DNA of 36,105 nucleotides from a virus, in the IMG/VR virus record IMGVR_UViG_3300047554_000186, positions 1-36,105 of that record; one strand, written 5' to 3'. Both the position numbers and the translations under genes were made by a program. Of this stretch, positions 25,407-32,638 are shown one piece after another (position 1 is the stretch's first letter; the number at the start of each line of letters is the position of its first letter). The notes under the pieces are model-generated. The model was not told where the DNA came from. It saw only the letters and a list, made by a program, of their open reading frames with translations, and ran no database searches.

Positions 25407-25415
25407 AGTATACCA
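25407..25415 (-). promoter_or_regulatory. Extended -10 promoter before pre-portal gene
   Basis: The minus strand reads TGG TATACT AGTGGTT ATG. The box ends seven bases before the ATG at 25399, and no Shine-Dalgarno is present, again the leaderless pattern. It lies across the 3' end of the LamG-like gene and would start the head operon. Confidence 0.5.
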
Positions 25416-25417
25416 TA

Positions 25418-28400
25418 TTAAACAGCATTAATAGTTGTAGTTTGCCTATTAGAGTTTGTTATTGCCCTATACTTTGACCTTAATAGCCTTAATATTGACT
25501 TGTCATCAATAATTATTCTGGTAGTTCCAACGTATGACTTGTATATATCGGATGGGTCAATACCGTAGAAATTTCTAGACGAAAGCACGAGCACTTCAAA
25601 CCACTTGAATATTCCGTCCCAATATCGCCAATCAAATTTGACTCTTCCAGACTCTTTTACTAGGAACCATGGTCTAACAGAGATATTTTGAACTTGCTGC
25701 AATCTTACAGAGTTATAGTGAGATATATTATTAATAAGCATTGGACCTGTTATTCTAATTGATCCACCATTATTAGAAAAATCTAGGTAGTTAGAAAAAC
25801 CTATACCTAATGATGCCCATTGCTTTATTGTCAGCACTGGGTCTTTAACAACTTTGCCATTAATATAATATCCAACACCATTTTCAAGCTGACCAGTTTT
25901 GTCATTGATAGCATATATTTTACCTCTTAGTCCGTCTGGGTGTGTTGCCTCAATATAGAATTTTAGGTGTGAGGTATTTGATATTATCTCAAAAATTTCT
26001 GTCGGGCTATATGGGAAAAAGTCATCATCATACATTGCAAACATTTGCATAGCAATCATTTTATGATTATTTGTCTTTTCACTATTTACTGGGATGTCTA
26101 TGCCTCGAACATTTTTATTATTAAATGCACCCTTTAGCCTTATGCCACTATTTTTAGTCAAATATAGGTATGGTGTGCTGCCCTTATATATTGAAAATGG
26201 ATTTGGAGACTTATAGTCATAATAAAAGCCATTTTCTGTAAATGGATAGATGTCAGTTCCGTATCTAGTTCCAATTGGCGTTGGAGTTTCATCATTAAGT
26301 GCAATTGACGAAAGCTCTAGTGTGCTGATTGCCAAAGGCTTATCAGATATATGCTCCGCTGACACAACTATCTCTGTAACCATCACAGTTTGTGCAAAAC
26401 TAACATTGGTAGGTGGATAGATTATCATTCCATCTACAATCTCATACTTGGTGTTTATCCATTCTTCCCCTGGACTTAACATTCCATCTTTTGGTGCCAT
26501 CGCAATATTTGTGTAGTATGAATCGTCCTCAACATCTTGAGAGATATCTTTAAAATATATATAGCTTTTTACAATTGATCCCGAAGTATCTAGTTTATAT
26601 GTTTGTCTAGAATTATTCTTTAAATCAGTGTAATCAATATATCCAGTATATAGGTGGTTATCTAGGTCACTATACTTTTTCTGAGATGGGGAAGAAAATT
26701 TAAGTGCTAAGTCTTGATAGCTCCACGAAGCATCGGTTTCTGTAACAGCAATCGATCTTCCAGGTGATGGATATCCAATATTAAACTGTATAAAATCAAG
26801 ATCGTAGTACTGGATACCCTTTGAATTAGTTACATTTTTTCCGAAATATGAAAGTGGTAGGGCAGACTTCCAAGAACCATTCATTACTCCATCTAGATAC
26901 ATAGTAGAACTATTTTCGTATGGTTTTATGGTATAGCTAGTGTTTGCATTATCGATAAGACCTATGCCTGCATATTCTGCAACCTGTCCACCATCCAGAA
27001 CAAATTCCCAAAATGTTGTACTATATAGTCCAGCATCCGCATCTGCAAGCATTGACTCAACCAGCTCTGCATCCCACACAATTCCATTTGGAGCAAAATA
27101 ATCCTCTATTTTCTTGGTAGCAAACTGATTGTTAAAAGATATAGAATATATGTTTCCAATAAAAGAGTCTGAAGAACCAGTACCGCCAACATAGAGTGCC
27201 AAAGAATCTTTTTTACTTAAAAATGTTGCTACAGCATTTCCAAAATAACTTGCAAATCTTTTTATGTGAAGACCTATAGAAAATTTTTCTCCTGGATAGT
27301 ATTGCTGAGTTGTTCCAAGAACTTCGGTTTGTCCAAGATACTTTAGCTTGTACTCAATGCCAGAACCAGACAACGACACTGATAAGTAGTCTCCAGTTGT
27401 TTTATCTCTTAGCTCTATGAGGGTCTGCCTTAGTTCTGTTGGTGCAGATATAGACTTAAAAGTTACATAAATAGACTCTACGCCGTCTTTTAAAATATTT
27501 AGATTTTCAAAATATCCATATGCATTATTTGGCAAAGATATAAATTTTGAATCTTCGTTTTGGATACTCTTACTATTTTTTAAAAACTCTGACTGCGTTT
27601 GTTCGGGGACCACCAGCTCCATACTCTTAAAGCTTGGAATCTTTAAGTAGTCTGTATCGCTTGACAAGTTGTTAGATATTCCGCTAGACCATGAACCAAT
27701 TTTTGGATAAGAATAGTTTGATGAATATTTGGCAAATTGGTAGTCAAAATATATGTTCTTTCCACCATATGCAACATTTAAAGTTTCTGGATTGTCTACC
27801 CCTTGCCCAAATATCCATCTTCTCTTAGCAATAGCATTTGAGATAACATATGTGTATATTGACACTGGTCCAATTTCAAATATATCGATTGAGTCATTAG
27901 AATAGAATCCCAGCCAGTCTTGCTCTTTTCCATTTAGCACTTCTTCTGGAAAAACAAGATCTGATCTATTTACCAATATCTGACCTACCTGCTCACCATT
28001 CAAAAGCATAACAATTCTGTCTGATGATATCGATATGTGCACCAACATTGGTCTATACCATTCAGACACATAGTGGGAAATTGAATAATCCCCCACCTTA
28101 AGCTTTAAGAATGGTCCATTAACATATATTCCATCAGAAGATGCGACTGGTCCAAATATCTTTGACTCAGAGTATCCAGATGGGCTTATCTTGATCCATG
28201 CCTCGATAGTGTAGTTCTTGTACTGACCAACTCTATTCATAAAACCCAAGCCAGGTATAACTATAGATGGACTAGATCCATTTGGATATATTGTCATCGA
28301 AGAGTCTGACCCATATACCATCGGCATACCAGAATTTCTTGCCTTTAGTTGATTGTCTGCGACAATTGCATATCCATCTTTAGTGGCTTCTGCTGATGCA

Positions 28401-29071
28401 AGAAGTTTTACTGCCTTAGAATTATCTGGCAATCCATATATAGAGCCAACTACGGTCTCTGGGACAACACCCGAAGATGATGAGTTAAACTCTTCTGTCC
28501 ATTGGCCAAGAGAAAGTCCATTTAGCAAAAATAGCACTGGATCTGTAGTCTTATTAGATAGAAACTCAATTTCTATAAAAAGATAGTATTCAGAATTAAT
28601 GTCATATGGTCTATCAAATGTTTCTGATAAGAATACCCATTTACCTGCAACTGACAGCGGAAAACGTTTAAATACACGATACTCGCCATAGGTTGGATCA
28701 GTATATGCAAACCCAATAGTTGCAGAGAGAATGCTGTCGGTAGAAGAGTATAAAAAGGTTGATAGCGTAAATGTAGCTAGATACTCGTTTATAGACGAAA
28801 AGTTTCCAATAACCTCGCTATTCAGCCTTACCATTCTTACGTTAGAGGCACCAACATGTGCTGAGTCAATTCTGTAAACTGGCTCTTCTGGAATTGGGGT
28901 TGTTAGTGTAGATGTATATGACATCTGTCCACCATCTAAGCTCCAAGAAGTTAAATCCCTCTGAGAAGAATTAAGTATGGACAGGTAGTCACATTTGTCT
29001 TGCAGTGGCCAAAGACCAAGGGGGTGTTCCTTGATGATTTTGGATGAGTATAGGCTGAGTGAGGCTGTCAT
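25418..29071 (-). CDS. Giant LamG-like virion (minor tail) protein
   Basis: A 1217-residue protein dominated by beta-sandwich sequence. At least three concanavalin/LamG-like modules can be picked out: residues ~285-370 (YTIEAWIKI.., HISISSDRIVMLLNGEQVG), ~515-655 (YVTFKSISAP..FSIGLHIKRF..LYVGGTG) and ~1035-1125 (FYIEATHPDG..WASLGIGFSNY). Such domains bind glycans or pack along virion surfaces. The N-terminus PLGLWPLQD is typical of phage LamG proteins. No Shine-Dalgarno is visible before the ATG; a weak TATGAT box lies 14 bases upstream. It sits between the oxygenase cassette and the head genes, away from the tail-tip genes at the left end. Likely a large tail or capsid-surface appendage recognising host polysaccharide; this is inferred. 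Confidence 0.75.
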   Translation of the reverse strand: MTASLSLYSSKIIKEHPLGLWPLQDKCDYLSILNSSQRDLTSWSLDGGQMSYTSTLTTPIPEEPVYRIDSAHVGASNVRMVRLNSEVIGNFSSINEYLATFTLSTFLYSSTDSILSATIGFAYTDPTYGEYRVFKRFPLSVAGKWVFLSETFDRPYDINSEYYLFIEIEFLSNKTTDPVLFLLNGLSLGQWTEEFNSSSSGVVPETVVGSIYGLPDNSKAVKLLASAEATKDGYAIVADNQLKARNSGMPMVYGSDSSMTIYPNGSSPSIVIPGLGFMNRVGQYKNYTIEAWIKISPSGYSESKIFGPVASSDGIYVNGPFLKLKVGDYSISHYVSEWYRPMLVHISISSDRIVMLLNGEQVGQILVNRSDLVFPEEVLNGKEQDWLGFYSNDSIDIFEIGPVSIYTYVISNAIAKRRWIFGQGVDNPETLNVAYGGKNIYFDYQFAKYSSNYSYPKIGSWSSGISNNLSSDTDYLKIPSFKSMELVVPEQTQSEFLKNSKSIQNEDSKFISLPNNAYGYFENLNILKDGVESIYVTFKSISAPTELRQTLIELRDKTTGDYLSVSLSGSGIEYKLKYLGQTEVLGTTQQYYPGEKFSIGLHIKRFASYFGNAVATFLSKKDSLALYVGGTGSSDSFIGNIYSISFNNQFATKKIEDYFAPNGIVWDAELVESMLADADAGLYSTTFWEFVLDGGQVAEYAGIGLIDNANTSYTIKPYENSSTMYLDGVMNGSWKSALPLSYFGKNVTNSKGIQYYDLDFIQFNIGYPSPGRSIAVTETDASWSYQDLALKFSSPSQKKYSDLDNHLYTGYIDYTDLKNNSRQTYKLDTSGSIVKSYIYFKDISQDVEDDSYYTNIAMAPKDGMLSPGEEWINTKYEIVDGMIIYPPTNVSFAQTVMVTEIVVSAEHISDKPLAISTLELSSIALNDETPTPIGTRYGTDIYPFTENGFYYDYKSPNPFSIYKGSTPYLYLTKNSGIRLKGAFNNKNVRGIDIPVNSEKTNNHKMIAMQMFAMYDDDFFPYSPTEIFEIISNTSHLKFYIEATHPDGLRGKIYAINDKTGQLENGVGYYINGKVVKDPVLTIKQWASLGIGFSNYLDFSNNGGSIRITGPMLINNISHYNSVRLQQVQNISVRPWFLVKESGRVKFDWRYWDGIFKWFEVLVLSSRNFYGIDPSDIYKSYVGTTRIIIDDKSILRLLRSKYRAITNSNRQTTTINAV

Positions 29072-29086
29072 TGTATATATATTTTA

Positions 29087-29614
29087 TCATACTATACGTG
29101 TAAACCAGCGTGGAGTTGTATAACGAATTCCATCAGATATTGCTCTTACCCCATGCACGTAATCTGGATTGTCTGGAAAAGTTAAGAGGTCTCCTGGCTC
29201 TGGCTTGTGAGAAATTCCATATTCTGGGAAATAGATATCTCCACCAATATAATCATTATTTATATATATTAATGTTGCTATATCGTTTGGCTTGCTAGCA
29301 TCAAAATGCTCATGCATACCCCAGCCTGGCTCAAATCTTGCAATATGCGATTTTGTCTCATCATATTCATAGAACTTTTGACCATATGTATTTAGCACAA
29401 AATCATATACTTTTTTGCCCCACTCTGTTACTAGATTTTTCATAGCCAGTGTTTCTTCATCAGACTTTTTAAACACATTAACCCTAAACTCTTTTTCCCC
29501 ATTGCCAAATTCATCAAAAAATTCATCATTTTTTACAGAATACTCGTAAATTGCTTTAGCTATATCAGCTGGCATGAAGCCCTTAACATACTTAATATCA
29601 TCCGTCTTACTCAT
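29087..29614 (-). CDS. Prolyl-4-hydroxylase-like 2OG-Fe(II) oxygenase
   Basis: A 175-residue protein of the classical P4H-like 2OG-Fe(II) oxygenase fold. The metal site is visible: HEHFDA gives His103 and Asp105 (HxD), YVHGVRAI gives His154, and Arg164 in GIRYTTPRW lies exactly ten residues after the distal His, the position of the 2-oxoglutarate-binding Lys/Arg in this family. YINNDYIGGDIYFPEYG and PEPGDLLTFP are typical core strands. It probably hydroxylates a protein side chain (Pro, Lys or other) in the host cytoplasm using Fe(II), O2 and 2-oxoglutarate. It is coupled by ATGA to the 52-residue gene upstream. The three paralogues nearby are a different, HxH-type branch, so two families of oxygenase sit in one cassette. 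Confidence 0.87.
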   Translation of the reverse strand: MSKTDDIKYVKGFMPADIAKAIYEYSVKNDEFFDEFGNGEKEFRVNVFKKSDEETLAMKNLVTEWGKKVYDFVLNTYGQKFYEYDETKSHIARFEPGWGMHEHFDASKPNDIATLIYINNDYIGGDIYFPEYGISHKPEPGDLLTFPDNPDYVHGVRAISDGIRYTTPRWFTRIV

Positions 29615-29769
29615 TGAAACATTCCAACCTTATCTACATGTTTTGGCATATTTGATCCACCACAAGTTATACAGTCTAACCTAACCATACCAGTTACTGG
29701 ACAAGCGTTACCCTTAATGACCTTATGACCAGAAATAAAACATTTTATTCTTAATATCCAGTTTTTCAC
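29611..29769 (-). CDS. Small Cys-containing protein, 52 residues
   Basis: This short gene is easily missed. A GTG at 29769 overlaps the stop of oxygenase C (GTGA), with AAGG about 8-9 bases upstream, and the stop overlaps the next ATG (ATGA). This double coupling leaves no spare base between three genes and is the main support for it being real. The product begins MKNWILRIKCFISGHKVIKG and has Cys10, Cys23, Cys33 and Cys36, with CITCGG forming a CxxC knuckle. His15 lies between the first two cysteines. This could be a small zinc ribbon or metal-binding protein, but the spacing fits no family I know. A role linked to the flanking oxygenases (metal supply or substrate binding) is speculation. 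Confidence 0.65.
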   Translation of the reverse strand: MKNWILRIKCFISGHKVIKGNACPVTGMVRLDCITCGGSNMPKHVDKVGMFQ

Positions 29770-30413
29770 TTTTCAAGCCTTGTCCATGTTTGTGCATCCT
29801 CATCGCTAATATAGGCTCTTGGTGCAATATCATAAGCAATAGTTACTCTTGGACCATCGACTCTCCAGTTTCCCATGCCATGAGGATGACCAACTTCTGA
29901 AACAACTAAACGATTATTTTTATTTACATTTACTTTTATATTTTCTGGATTTTTAAATACTTGATACACTGTTACAGAAGGTTCTGCATTTACACAATAG
30001 TATCCATGAAACACTGGTGCTCCAACACCATTCATGTGTTCGTGCCACTTATCTTGATTATCAATAGGAGAGACATCCCACATATCTTCTTTAGCATTTT
30101 TGTTGAACCAGCCGTGCAGGTACCAATCTTCAGCATCATAATCTATTTCATAATAGATACATGCCTCTTTTAGGGCATCATGGATTGCATTTTTTAGCTT
30201 TTCAATTTGTGGGTTGCCCATCTCAAAAATATTGTAGTGTGAAAGAAAGGCGGTACCTGCTCCAGATGAGCTATCCTTGTATGCATCAAGCATGGATTTG
30301 TCTAGCTCTACTAGATTTCCAGAGACTAGTCTTTCATTCAAATCTAAAGTCCACGACAAGAGTGACTCTATGTCATTATCTATGTCACGAATAAAAAATT
30401 TATGATCCTTCAT
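29766..30413 (-). CDS. 2OG-Fe(II) oxygenase-like protein, paralogue C
   Basis: A 215-residue protein, third of the tandem set. It begins MKDHKFFIRDIDND and carries KWHEHMNGVGAPVFHGYY (His124, His126, His136), VNVNKNNR, SEVGHPH (His176, His178) and DGPRVTIAYD (Arg189). The distance from the second His of GHPH to the Arg is 11 residues in all three copies, matching the distal-His to 2OG-binding-residue spacing expected of this fold. It starts one base after paralogue B stops. Its own stop overlaps a GTG that opens a hidden 52-residue gene. Three divergent tandem copies suggest distinct substrates or a heteromeric enzyme; this is inference. Confidence 0.7.
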   Translation of the reverse strand: MKDHKFFIRDIDNDIESLLSWTLDLNERLVSGNLVELDKSMLDAYKDSSSGAGTAFLSHYNIFEMGNPQIEKLKNAIHDALKEACIYYEIDYDAEDWYLHGWFNKNAKEDMWDVSPIDNQDKWHEHMNGVGAPVFHGYYCVNAEPSVTVYQVFKNPENIKVNVNKNNRLVVSEVGHPHGMGNWRVDGPRVTIAYDIAPRAYISDEDAQTWTRLEK

Positions 30414-30414
30414 A

Positions 30415-31083
30415 CTATCCCAACTTTATCCAATGGCTTCCAACAAAATCATGATTAATAAAATCCTTGTTCTTTGGACTAATGTCATAGGCAATAGTAA
30501 TTCTTGGACCATCCCAAGACCAATTGTCAATTGCGTGTGGATGACCAGTTTCTGAAACTACAAGCCTATTGTTTTTATTAACATTTTCAAACAAATTGTT
30601 TCTATCTTTATTTATATGATAGTAGGTGGATGAAGGCTCTGCGTTCACACAGTAGTATCCGTGAAATACTGGAGCCCCTATGCCATGCATGTGATCGTGA
30701 AACCATTCTGGATGATCTAAAGGAGACTCTCCAGAGTAAACTGTACCATTTTCATTTACATTAAACCATCCGCAAATATGGTAATCAGCTTTGTCAAAGT
30801 CTATTCCATAGTAATCGCATGCTTCTTTTGTTGTGATGACTAAGCCATCGTAGAGCTCTTTAATAGCTGGATTGTCCCATGTAAAGATATTATAATAGTC
30901 TCCAAGCATTGTAACTAGGCTATCGCCACGTTCACGCTTTTCCTTAAAAACATCTTCTGGTGCACCAATGCCGTTTTCATATATCCACTTTCTCTTTTCT
31001 AGAAGATACTGTGTCAGGCTTTCCAAGTCATTATCTAAATAACGATCAAAGAACTTGTGCGGTGGCTTAGTCATTGCAATCAT
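30415..31083 (-). CDS. 2OG-Fe(II) oxygenase-like protein, paralogue B
   Basis: A 222-residue paralogue of its neighbours. It starts HKFFDRYLDNDLESL and keeps the family blocks FHDHMHGIGAPVFHGYY (His129, His131, His141), VNKNNR, SETGHPH (His181, His183) and DGPRITIAYD (Arg194). The ATG at 31083 overlaps the preceding stop as ATGA, pointing to translational coupling; an ATG three codons later (31074) is an alternative. It is closer to paralogue C than to A around the putative iron site (GAPVFHGYYCVNAEPS is shared). Function is inferred from the His/Arg pattern only: a non-haem iron, 2-oxoglutarate-dependent oxygenase with unknown substrate, possibly a virion or host protein. Confidence 0.7.
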   Translation of the reverse strand: MIAMTKPPHKFFDRYLDNDLESLTQYLLEKRKWIYENGIGAPEDVFKEKRERGDSLVTMLGDYYNIFTWDNPAIKELYDGLVITTKEACDYYGIDFDKADYHICGWFNVNENGTVYSGESPLDHPEWFHDHMHGIGAPVFHGYYCVNAEPSSTYYHINKDRNNLFENVNKNNRLVVSETGHPHAIDNWSWDGPRITIAYDISPKNKDFINHDFVGSHWIKLG

Positions 31084-31739
31084 CTAAGTGGAATCCAGTG
31101 CTGCTCTACTGCAGATCCTCCACGCTTTAGGTACTCTAAAGGTGTAACATCATATGCTACTGTAATTCTTGGACCATCCCAGTCCCAATCACCCATTGCA
31201 TGTGGATGTCCCATTTCAGACAAGATGGCACGATTATTCTTATTGACATTTTCTACCTCGTCATCGAACACGATATAGTGTGTAGAGGATGGTTCTGCAG
31301 CTACAGAATAGTACCCATGAAAATCTGGTGCACCTGGGCCACCGTGCTCATGCCAATTAAGTTTTCCATTGCCAGAGTGGTTAATATTAAACCATCCCTG
31401 AATCATAAACTTTTGTTCATCAAAGTCAAGCTCGTAATGTTCGCATGCCTCTCTTACCATATCTCCAACGGCTTTATATAATTCATAAATACCATCGATA
31501 TGGAACTGGAAAACGTTATACTGTCTCCACTTCATTGTTGAGATACTGTTAGAGTCTTTCCATGCCTCAAATGGGCTTACTGGTGTTACACCTGGAAGTT
31601 TTGCCTGTTCAATAAGTTCGTATCTAGCCTGAAGCTCTTCTGTTAGCTTTGCAAGGTCATTATCTAGATAGCGTTCAAAGAATTTGTGTCCCTGAGTGGT
31701 CTTGCTAATGCTTCTCAGAGGTGTTTGATCTTTATACAT
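31080..31739 (-). CDS. 2OG-Fe(II) oxygenase-like protein, paralogue A
   Basis: A 219-residue protein, first of three tandem paralogues. An upstream in-frame GTG at 31775 is possible, but ATG at 31739 has a GGAG six bases before it and matches the N-termini of the paralogues (HKFFERYLDND), so I chose it. Conserved blocks: WHEHGGPGAP (His130, His132), FHGYY (His141), NVNKNNR, SEMGHPH (His178, His180) and DGPRITVAYD (Arg191). This HxH..G-YY..H..RxT order resembles the putative 2OG-Fe(II) oxygenase family with HxH rather than HxD. Which histidines bind iron is unclear. Such enzymes hydroxylate proteins or small molecules using 2-oxoglutarate; the substrate here is unknown. The stop overlaps the next start (ATGA). 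Confidence 0.7.
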   Translation of the reverse strand: MYKDQTPLRSISKTTQGHKFFERYLDNDLAKLTEELQARYELIEQAKLPGVTPVSPFEAWKDSNSISTMKWRQYNVFQFHIDGIYELYKAVGDMVREACEHYELDFDEQKFMIQGWFNINHSGNGKLNWHEHGGPGAPDFHGYYSVAAEPSSTHYIVFDDEVENVNKNNRAILSEMGHPHAMGDWDWDGPRITVAYDVTPLEYLKRGGSAVEQHWIPLR

Positions 31740-31766
31740 CTCATACTCCGTTCTATGTATAAAACT

Positions 31767-31772
31767 ATTATA
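31767..31772 (-). promoter_or_regulatory. TATAAT box before oxygenase cassette
   Basis: On the minus strand GTGTATAATAG precedes the oxygenase A start (31739) by about 27 bases, with GGAG in between. It would start the oxygenase operon separately from the fibre genes. It overlaps the alternative GTG start at 31775. Confidence 0.35.
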
Positions 31773-31790
31773 CACTATAGGAGCTGTTTT

Positions 31791-32618
31791 TTATCTAAAC
31801 CCAAATACCCCGAAGAATCCGAAAACTCCAAATGGAATAAATCCGAACACTCCAAACGGTCCAAATCCAAATACTCCAAAGAAGCTAAATACGCTAAAAG
31901 GAACAAATCCAAATACTGAGAAGAACCCAAATACTGAGAAGAATCCAAATACTGAGAAGAATCCAAATACTGAGAAGAAGCCAAATACTGAGAATGGCAC
32001 AAAGGAAAATGTTGAAACTTGGTTAGATGCTGCTGAGGCAGCAGATCTACCATTTGCGTTATCAGCATATACCGTATATGTTTGAGAAGTTCCTTGCTCT
32101 TGGCTAATATCTATAGATGTTCCAGATGTATTTCCAGACTTTCCATCATCAGAAGTGATGTAATAATTAGTAATTGCTTTGCCACCATTGGCTGGTGCAG
32201 ACCAAGATACTGTATCATATGATGCACCGCTTGGAGATGACGCACTGACACTAGTAGGTGCAGCTGGAACGGTTGTTGCAGTAATAGAAACTGAAGATGA
32301 TGCAGCTGAAGATCCAGAAGCGTTAGATGCAGTCACAGAAATTGAATATCCAGTGTCAGACGCAAGTCCAGATACTGTGACTGGAGAAGAAGATCCAGAT
32401 GCAGTCATTGAAGAACCACCTGCGGTAGGTGTTGCTGTTACTGTATACGATGTTGCAGCTGGTGAGTTAGCAGGCAACTCAAAAGTTACTGTGGCAGCAC
32501 CGTCATTGTATGCTCTGTTAGTTCCAACATCTGTTGCACCTACGTTAACTGGTGCATGTGGCTCTAAAAAGTCATTTGACTGCTGAGAGTGTCTACCTGC
32601 TCTTTTACCTGCTGCCAT
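31791..32618 (-). CDS. Fibronectin-III protein with Phe-rich repeat tail
   Basis: A 275-residue protein in three parts. Residues 1-23 are a basic, polar leader (MAAGKRAGRHSQQSND). Residues ~24-115 and ~117-203 are two fibronectin type III domains (ATVTFELPAN..SYTVTATP..VSGLASDTGYSISVTASN; DTVSWSAPANGGKAITNYYI). Residues 204-275 are a low-complexity tail of FSVFGF, FGVFGF and [VGI]PFGVFGF units: 32 of 72 residues are Phe and the only charged residue is the final Arg. The DNA under the five FSVFGF units is an almost perfect 18-bp tandem repeat. The Shine-Dalgarno GAGGAATAGG precedes the ATG. FN3 domains in phage virions are usually surface or adhesion modules. The function of the aromatic tail is unknown (sticky adhesin, packing domain or host-envelope contact). 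There is no signal peptide. Confidence 0.85.
   Translation of the reverse strand: MAAGKRAGRHSQQSNDFLEPHAPVNVGATDVGTNRAYNDGAATVTFELPANSPAATSYTVTATPTAGGSSMTASGSSSPVTVSGLASDTGYSISVTASNASGSSAASSSVSITATTVPAAPTSVSASSPSGASYDTVSWSAPANGGKAITNYYITSDDGKSGNTSGTSIDISQEQGTSQTYTVYADNANGRSAASAASNQVSTFSFVPFSVFGFFSVFGFFSVFGFFSVFGFFSVFGFVPFSVFSFFGVFGFGPFGVFGFIPFGVFGFFGVFGFR
31906..31995 (-). repeat. 18-bp tandem repeat, five copies (FSVFGF)
   Basis: Five consecutive 18-bp units (plus-strand AATCCAAATACTGAGAAG with a few changes) encode FSVFGF hexapeptides in the FN3 protein tail. Near-identity at synonymous positions points to recent expansion by slippage or recombination. More diverged units continue to 31791. 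Confidence 0.9.
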
Positions 32619-32638
32619 ATCCTATTCCTCGTTTTCTA

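Noticed and set aside
31906-31995. CRISPR-like array
   Set aside because: The 18-bp units are contiguous with no spacers and are in frame, coding FSVFGF.
31775-32068. 97-codon minus-strand frame over the Phe-repeat region
   Set aside because: It is a different frame of the same 18-bp repeats (SSQYLD units) and overlaps the well-supported FN3 gene.
32179-32586. 135-codon plus-strand frame opposite the FN3 domains
   Set aside because: Antisense of Ser/Thr-rich FN3 codons, with no ribosome site.
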